DNA of 64,000 bases from Arthrobacter sp. EPSL27 (lineage in GTDB: Bacteria; Actinomycetota; Actinomycetes; Actinomycetales; Micrococcaceae). The notes under the pieces were generated by a model. That model worked only from the letters and a program-made list of their open reading frames with translations, ran no database searches and had not been told where the DNA came from. Shown piece after piece: positions 60,018 to 64,000 of the stretch. The stretch is taken from assembly GCF_001512305.1 (NCBI RefSeq), contig NZ_LNUT01000005.1, positions 1,275,774-1,339,773 on the forward strand. The letters are read 5' to 3'. Position 1 is the first letter of the stretch; each line of letters opens with the position of its first letter. The translations under genes and the position numbers were made by a program.

Positions 60018-60812
60018 TCAGCTGCCCTGTTTCTCAGATGAACCTCGGTGCACCTCTGGCAGGGTCGCCACGAGGACGTCGGCAGCGTCGGTCTCATCCA
60101 GCGCTTCTTTTCGCGTCGCATCGAGATAGCCGACGTGTCGCTGGAAGGCCGCCTGCGCGCCCTGCGCGTCGCCCGCGGCGATTGCCAGGTAAATGGCCTC
60201 GTGCTGGTCGGTCACGGCTTTGCGGTCCAGGAACGAGACGAACACCGAGTTCGTGGCCGGCCGGGCCAGATGCACGGCGGTCATGGCGAGCTCCAGGATC
60301 TTATTTTTCGCGGCTTTCGTGATGGCCGTGTGGAACAAGAGGTCGAGGTCCAGCCAGCTGGCCATGTCGATACTGAGGTCCCTCGATGCCTCCACCGGGC
60401 GGCGGATAGCCTCTAGGTCATCTTCGGTGCGGCGCCGGGCCGCCAGGTCCACGCAGTGCATTTCAAGAACCCAACGGGCTTCATCGACGTCCTGGACAGT
60501 GACGTTTCCGGCGCGATACCAGAGTTGAATCGCGTCGCTGAGCTGTTCGGCGACTTCCTCGGCGTCCGGCACGGCGACAAACGTTCCGCCGTTGCTGCCT
60601 CGCGCCGACACCACGAGGCCTGTCGCGGACAGGAGCTTCAGCCCTTCGCGGGCCGTTGCGCGGGCAACGTCGAAAGTGTCGGCAAGTTCCTGTTCGGTCG
60701 GCAGGCGTTCACCGGGCTGCCAGACTCCTTGCGAAATCGCGTTCCTCAACTGCCGGGCGATTTGCCCGGATGCATCTTTACGCCCGAGCTGCACGGGCTC
60801 GAATCCGGACAT
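60018..60812 (-). CDS. GntR-family regulator, FadR subfamily
   Basis: A 264-residue regulator. The N-terminal winged helix (about 10-75; LPTEQELADTFDVARATAREGL) is followed by a helical FCD-type effector domain (about 105-240) with metal-ligand candidates D154/H159 (DLDLLFHTAI), H208 region (DQHEAIY) and H230 (AFQRHVGYLD). It is divergent from the amidase/pxpA operon, separated by 197 bp holding the operator candidate at 60889. It probably senses the amidase substrate or product. The ATG at 60810-60812 has a weak GGGGGC site. Confidence 0.87.
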   Translation of the reverse strand: MSGFEPVQLGRKDASGQIARQLRNAISQGVWQPGERLPTEQELADTFDVARATAREGLKLLSATGLVVSARGSNGGTFVAVPDAEEVAEQLSDAIQLWYRAGNVTVQDVDEARWVLEMHCVDLAARRRTEDDLEAIRRPVEASRDLSIDMASWLDLDLLFHTAITKAAKNKILELAMTAVHLARPATNSVFVSFLDRKAVTDQHEAIYLAIAAGDAQGAQAAFQRHVGYLDATRKEALDETDAADVLVATLPEVHRGSSEKQGS

Positions 60813-60888
60813 GTAGCCCCCTTCTTCCCATCAATGGAAACACAGCCTTTACAAGCGTCAAACCCGAAGGTAATAATTCGTATGTTGA

Positions 60889-60899
60889 ATGTTAGACAA
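60889..60899. promoter_or_regulatory. Candidate FadR/GntR operator
   Basis: Read on the minus strand the site is TTGTCTAACAT, matching the FadR-subfamily consensus TNGTNNNACNA at seven of eight fixed positions. It is centred in the divergent region between the GntR gene (start 60812) and the amidase (start 61010), which is more AT-rich than its surroundings. Prediction only. Confidence 0.45.
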
Positions 60900-61009
60900 T
60901 GGAATTCTTCAACGGAGATTACCCCCACCACGGGCGCCGCAGCCCGCCGAACCCGGGCTGAAGCCCACGCCCCCTTCCCTGCGCACCACCAGTAAGGAAC
61001 AGTGAAACC

Positions 61010-62494
61010 ATGGCCATTGAACGCCCCATCGAAGAGCTGACCGTCGCCCAGGCCCACGCGGCTTTCCTCAGTGGTGAATTCACCTCCGAGGACCTCGTGA
61101 AGGCCTACCTGGACCGCATCGAACGAATCGACCGATCCGGCCCGGAACTCAACTCGCTGATTTCCGTCTCGCAAACAGCAGTTGACGAAGCCCGCCGGCT
61201 CGACAAGGAACTCGCCGAAACCGGCCGGCTCACGGGACCGCTGCACGGTGTCCCGGTGGTGGTCAAGGACCAGATCGAAACCGCCGGCCTGCCCACGACG
61301 TTCGGCAGCATCGCCTCCGGCGACTACCAGCCGGAGCAGGACGCGACCGCCATCGCCAAGCTCCGTGACGCCGGTGCCATCATTCTGGGAAAGACCACGC
61401 TCCCGGACTTCGCGACGTCCTGGTTCTCGACCTCCTCGCGCAGTGGGGTAACGAAGAACCCCTACGACCTCTCCCGCGATCCCGGAGGATCGTCCTCCGG
61501 AACCGCCGCGGCCGTAGCGGCGAATCTCTCCCTCGTGGGGATCGGCGAGGACACCGGAGGATCGATCCGCCTGCCCGCGTCCTTCTGCGGCCTCGTGGGG
61601 CTCCGCGTCACCCCCGGACTGATCAGCCGTGCCGGAATGTCTTCCCTGGTCAAACCCCAGGACACCGCGGGGCCGATGACCCGGACCGTCGAAGACGCCG
61701 CGCGGATCCTCGACGTTATGGTCGGCTTCGACGAAGCCGATGATTACACCGCTGCTGCAGTCATTGCAGGTCAAGGCGGTCCTTACGCGGACGCACTCCA
61801 CGACGCGACTCTGACCGGCAAGCGGTTTGGGGTCCTTCGCCAGGCGTTTGGGGACAACTCCGACCCTGACGGAGCCGCCGTCAACAGCACCATCGAACAC
61901 GCGCTGGCGTCCCTGGGCGCCGCCGGCGCCGAACTCGTCGACATCACAATCGACAACCTCGAGGACCAGGTGGGCTTCACTTCGCTCTACACCACGCGGT
62001 CGCAGTCCGACATGAACGACTTCGTCAGCGCCCGCCCCTCGGTGGGGATTCCCTCCATGCGGCACCTGATCGAGACAAAGCAATACCACGAGAAGCTGGA
62101 TCTCCTTGAGGCAATCGTGGCTGGCCCGGAACAGCCCACCGATGATTCCCATTACGTGGAACGCCTTCTCGCCCAGACCGCGTTCCAGCGACAAGTCATC
62201 GGCATCATGGCGAAGAACAAGCTGGACGCCATCGCCTTCCCGGACGCCAAACTTCCTGCACCCACACGCGAGGACATCTTTGCGGACCGCTGGACCTGCC
62301 TGACGTACCCCACCAACACCGTCATCGCATCCCAGCTCCTGTTCCCCGCGATCACCATCCCGGCCGGGCAGACTACTGAGGGGCTGCCCGTCGGCCTGGA
62401 GTTCATGGCCGTCCCCTATGGGGAGCGGGAACTTCTGGCACTCGCCGCGGCCTCCGAGGCGGCCCTGCAGGGACGTACGGCGCCGGAGGTCTAG
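61010..62494 (+). CDS. Amidase (amidase-signature family)
   Basis: A 494-residue amidase-signature hydrolase. The Ser-cisSer-Lys triad is K86 (VVVKDQIE), S161 (GGSSSG) and S185 (TGGSIRLP); the spacing of 75 and 24 residues equals that of mammalian fatty acid amide hydrolase. The ATG at 61010 follows AAGGAA. It is followed by pxpA after 3 bp and controlled by the divergent GntR regulator. With PxpA it suggests use of a lactam or amide such as pyroglutamate derivatives; the substrate is not fixed by sequence. Confidence 0.9.
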   Translation: MAIERPIEELTVAQAHAAFLSGEFTSEDLVKAYLDRIERIDRSGPELNSLISVSQTAVDEARRLDKELAETGRLTGPLHGVPVVVKDQIETAGLPTTFGSIASGDYQPEQDATAIAKLRDAGAIILGKTTLPDFATSWFSTSSRSGVTKNPYDLSRDPGGSSSGTAAAVAANLSLVGIGEDTGGSIRLPASFCGLVGLRVTPGLISRAGMSSLVKPQDTAGPMTRTVEDAARILDVMVGFDEADDYTAAAVIAGQGGPYADALHDATLTGKRFGVLRQAFGDNSDPDGAAVNSTIEHALASLGAAGAELVDITIDNLEDQVGFTSLYTTRSQSDMNDFVSARPSVGIPSMRHLIETKQYHEKLDLLEAIVAGPEQPTDDSHYVERLLAQTAFQRQVIGIMAKNKLDAIAFPDAKLPAPTREDIFADRWTCLTYPTNTVIASQLLFPAITIPAGQTTEGLPVGLEFMAVPYGERELLALAAASEAALQGRTAPEV

Positions 62495-62497
62495 GAC

Positions 62498-63238
62498 ATG
62501 ACTACCACCATCACCATCAACTCGGACCTGGGTGAAGACATCGGGATCCACTCATTCGGCAACGATGAGGAAATACTAAAAATCGTCGACACAGTAAATG
62601 TCGCCTGCGGCATGCACGCTGGCGATCCCGGCACTATGGACCGCACCGTGCAGGCGGCGGCGGCGGCCGGTGTCACGGTCGGCGCCCACCCCGGGTTGCC
62701 GGACATCACCGGCTTCGGACGCAGGAAGATGGCGATCACCGCCGAGGAAGCCCGCGATCTGGTGCGTTATCAGGTCGGCGCACTTGTGGGCTTCCTGGCG
62801 GCCCACGGAACGCCTCTGGACCACATCAAACCCCACGGGGCACTCTTCGGTATGGCCGCCACCGACGAGGACCTTATGCGGGCAATCTGTGAAGTCGCCG
62901 GGCAGTATGGTGTCCCCGTCTACGGGCTCGCAGGAACGGCGCACGAGACGGCCGCCGCTGCCTGCGGGGTAGCGTTCGTTCCCGAGTTCTACGTCGACCT
63001 CGACTACAGCAAAGACGGGAACCTCATCGTGCAACGGAAACCCAAGGAACGACCGTTGGAGTCTGTGCGTTCCCGGACACTCCAGGCCTTGATGGAAGGG
63101 ACCGTCACGACTGTGGACGGCACACTCCTGCCGGTCACCGCGCAGTCCATCTGCGTGCACTCCGACCTCGCGCAAGCACCGGCCGTGGCCAGGACTGTAC
63201 GAGAAGCCCTCGAGGTCGCCCGACTGGGCAACCATTAG
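62498..63238 (+). CDS. pxpA: LamB/YcsF family protein, 5-oxoprolinase subunit A-like
   Basis: A 246-residue LamB/YcsF protein. Family motifs are NSDLGEDIG (residues 8-16), VNVACGMHAGDP, TVGAHPGLPDITGFGRR and HIKPHGALF. In known systems PxpA works with PxpB and PxpC to hydrolyse 5-oxoproline to glutamate using ATP. Neither PxpB nor PxpC is next to it; a strong terminator follows within 5 bp. It sits 3 bp after the amidase gene with GGAGG and TAGGAC upstream. The protein may have partners elsewhere or act with the amidase in a different lactam-opening step. Confidence 0.88.
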   Translation: MTTTITINSDLGEDIGIHSFGNDEEILKIVDTVNVACGMHAGDPGTMDRTVQAAAAAGVTVGAHPGLPDITGFGRRKMAITAEEARDLVRYQVGALVGFLAAHGTPLDHIKPHGALFGMAATDEDLMRAICEVAGQYGVPVYGLAGTAHETAAAACGVAFVPEFYVDLDYSKDGNLIVQRKPKERPLESVRSRTLQALMEGTVTTVDGTLLPVTAQSICVHSDLAQAPAVARTVREALEVARLGNH

Positions 63239-63241
63239 GGA

Positions 63242-63281
63242 GGTGAGGCCAGCCCCCTTGCGTGTGCGGGCTGGCCTCACC
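63242..63281. terminator. Bidirectional hairpin terminator
   Basis: GGTGAGGCCAGCCC (63242-63255) and GGGCTGGCCTCACC (63268-63281) form a perfect 14-bp stem with a 12-base loop. It occupies almost the whole 46-bp gap between the converging pxpA and SRPBCC genes, so it can stop transcription from both sides. Confidence 0.75.
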
Positions 63282-63284
63282 CGG

Positions 63285-63737
63285 CTATTCCGGCCTACCG
63301 CCGGCGAGGTGCCGCCCCCGCGCCTCGATCAGGTTTTTTAGGTACCGGGCCAGCACGAGTTTTTCCGCCAAACGCCCTAACGGGCCGAACGGTGCCGTGA
63401 ACTCGATTCGGTCAATCATCGTGGAGCCCGCCCCATTGTCCGTGAATTCGTGCCTGTGCCGGAACCGCCGAAATGGTCCTTTGACCTGCTCATCCACGAA
63501 ATAGTATGGCGCTTGCATTTCCGTGACGCGGCTGGTCATTTGAAGCGGAAGGCCAAAGTGCCAGGCCCGCCATGTGACCTCCTCGCCAAGGGAGATCAGG
63601 CCAGCTGTCACGCCGGCTATCGCTTCCTCACGGGACTTCGCCATGGAGTCTTTATGGGCATCGATGCTGCGGGCGCGGTCGAACAACTCTGATTTGGGGA
63701 GACTTGTGTGCGTTGTGCACTCAAAGGAGACGGCCAT
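63285..63737 (-). CDS. SRPBCC-family (START-like) ligand-binding protein
   Basis: A 150-residue protein with the SRPBCC/polyketide-cyclase-like fold: SFECTTHTSLPKSELFDRARS at the front (two segments), VTWRAWHFGLPLQMTSRVTEM in the middle, MIDRIEFTAPFGPLGRLAEKL and a long C-terminal helix. These proteins form a hydrophobic pocket and may bind lipids or act on hydrophobic substrates. The ATG at 63735-63737 is used; an upstream open frame runs antisense to the VOC gene and is rejected. It stands alone after the terminator at 63242. Confidence 0.8.
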   Translation of the reverse strand: MAVSFECTTHTSLPKSELFDRARSIDAHKDSMAKSREEAIAGVTAGLISLGEEVTWRAWHFGLPLQMTSRVTEMQAPYYFVDEQVKGPFRRFRHRHEFTDNGAGSTMIDRIEFTAPFGPLGRLAEKLVLARYLKNLIEARGRHLAGGRPE

Positions 63738-63812
63738 CGTCTGAGTATTACAGGTCCAATTGGCGGCTTTGGACCTCGGCATTGGGTCCCCTGTCTCGGT
63801 AGCCTGTAGCGC

Positions 63813-64000
63813 ATGGGCATCAAACTGGAGAACGTGGGCATCGCCGTGCGCGACCTCGAAGCCGCGATCGCTTTCTTCACCGACCTTGGACTGACCGTGA
63901 TAGGCCGGGACACGGTCAGCGGCGATTGGACGGACATCGCCGTCGGCGTCGATGGCAACCACGCCAAGATCGCCATGCTGCAAACGCCGGACGGCCAGGG
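63813..64000 (+). CDS. VOC-superfamily protein, truncated by the window end
   Basis: The first 62 codons of a VOC/glyoxalase-like protein are present. LENVGIAVRDLEAAIAFFTDLG is the standard first beta-alpha-beta unit (two short segments), followed by WTDIAVGVDGNHAKIAMLQTPDG with the first-module strand that would carry a metal ligand. The gene runs on beyond 64000. Its function cannot be told from the fragment. Confidence 0.8.
   Translation, partial: MGIKLENVGIAVRDLEAAIAFFTDLGLTVIGRDTVSGDWTDIAVGVDGNHAKIAMLQTPDGQ

Noticed and set aside
1..64000. CRISPR arrays, rRNA, tRNA, prophage or complete insertion sequences
   Set aside because: No regularly spaced repeats, RNA-gene signatures, integrases, transposases or phage structural genes were seen.

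Overview
The window is high-GC, gene-dense chromosomal DNA of an actinobacterium, most likely a soil Micrococcales of the Arthrobacter/Pseudarthrobacter type. This is inferred from GC-rich third codon positions, frequent GTG and some TTG starts, 4-bp ATGA/GTGA overlaps, and actinobacterial families such as the SCO1664-like protein and the MSMEG_4193-type phosphatase. I saw no rRNA, tRNA, CRISPR array, intact transposase or phage genes.

Layout. 1-5813: an IclR regulator, a MoxR-like AAA/VWA pair, a histidine phosphatase and a SCO1664-like protein. 5814-6743: no confident gene, one large inverted repeat. 6744-14445: a seven-gene minus-strand catabolic operon (CoA-transferase, citryl-CoA-lyase-like protein, LigB-like and LigA-like ring-cleavage subunits, DoxX protein, amidohydrolase, MFS transporter) divergent from an IclR regulator, with a three-half-site operator between them. 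This is the best candidate for an undescribed pathway. 14452-15340: terminator, a disordered protein, and a decayed scrap of an ABC-exporter gene. 15343-23346: a complete hexuronate/pectin module (KdgK, KdgA, KduD, a zinc dehydrogenase; divergently TRAP DctPQM, KduI, IclR) around a second IclR-type operator region.

23523-30620: a lipoprotein and a single-polypeptide ECF transporter (T-A-A-S) convergent with B12-dependent methionine synthase, suggesting cobalamin uptake. 31200-37258: an RpiR-controlled operon (beta-hydroxyacid dehydrogenase, aldehyde dehydrogenase, M20 hydrolase, unknown membrane protein) ending at a strong hairpin; its substrate is unknown. 37586-41617: a lower-GC accessory patch with two unknown genes, a small membrane protein gene interrupted by an in-frame amber codon, and a PD-(D/E)XK-like nuclease lacking the usual lysine. 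41800-45605: a heterodimeric ABC exporter with one degenerate ATP site.

45787-60000: scattered single genes and pairs (acetyltransferases, methyltransferases, a frameshifted pterin-dehydratase-like gene, a sigma/anti-sigma pair, a MocR regulator and DMT exporter whose start codons overlap, peptidase E, a GGDEF-EAL protein). 60018-63238: a GntR regulator with an amidase and PxpA-like operon, terminated at 63242-63281. The window ends in an SRPBCC protein and the start of a VOC protein.
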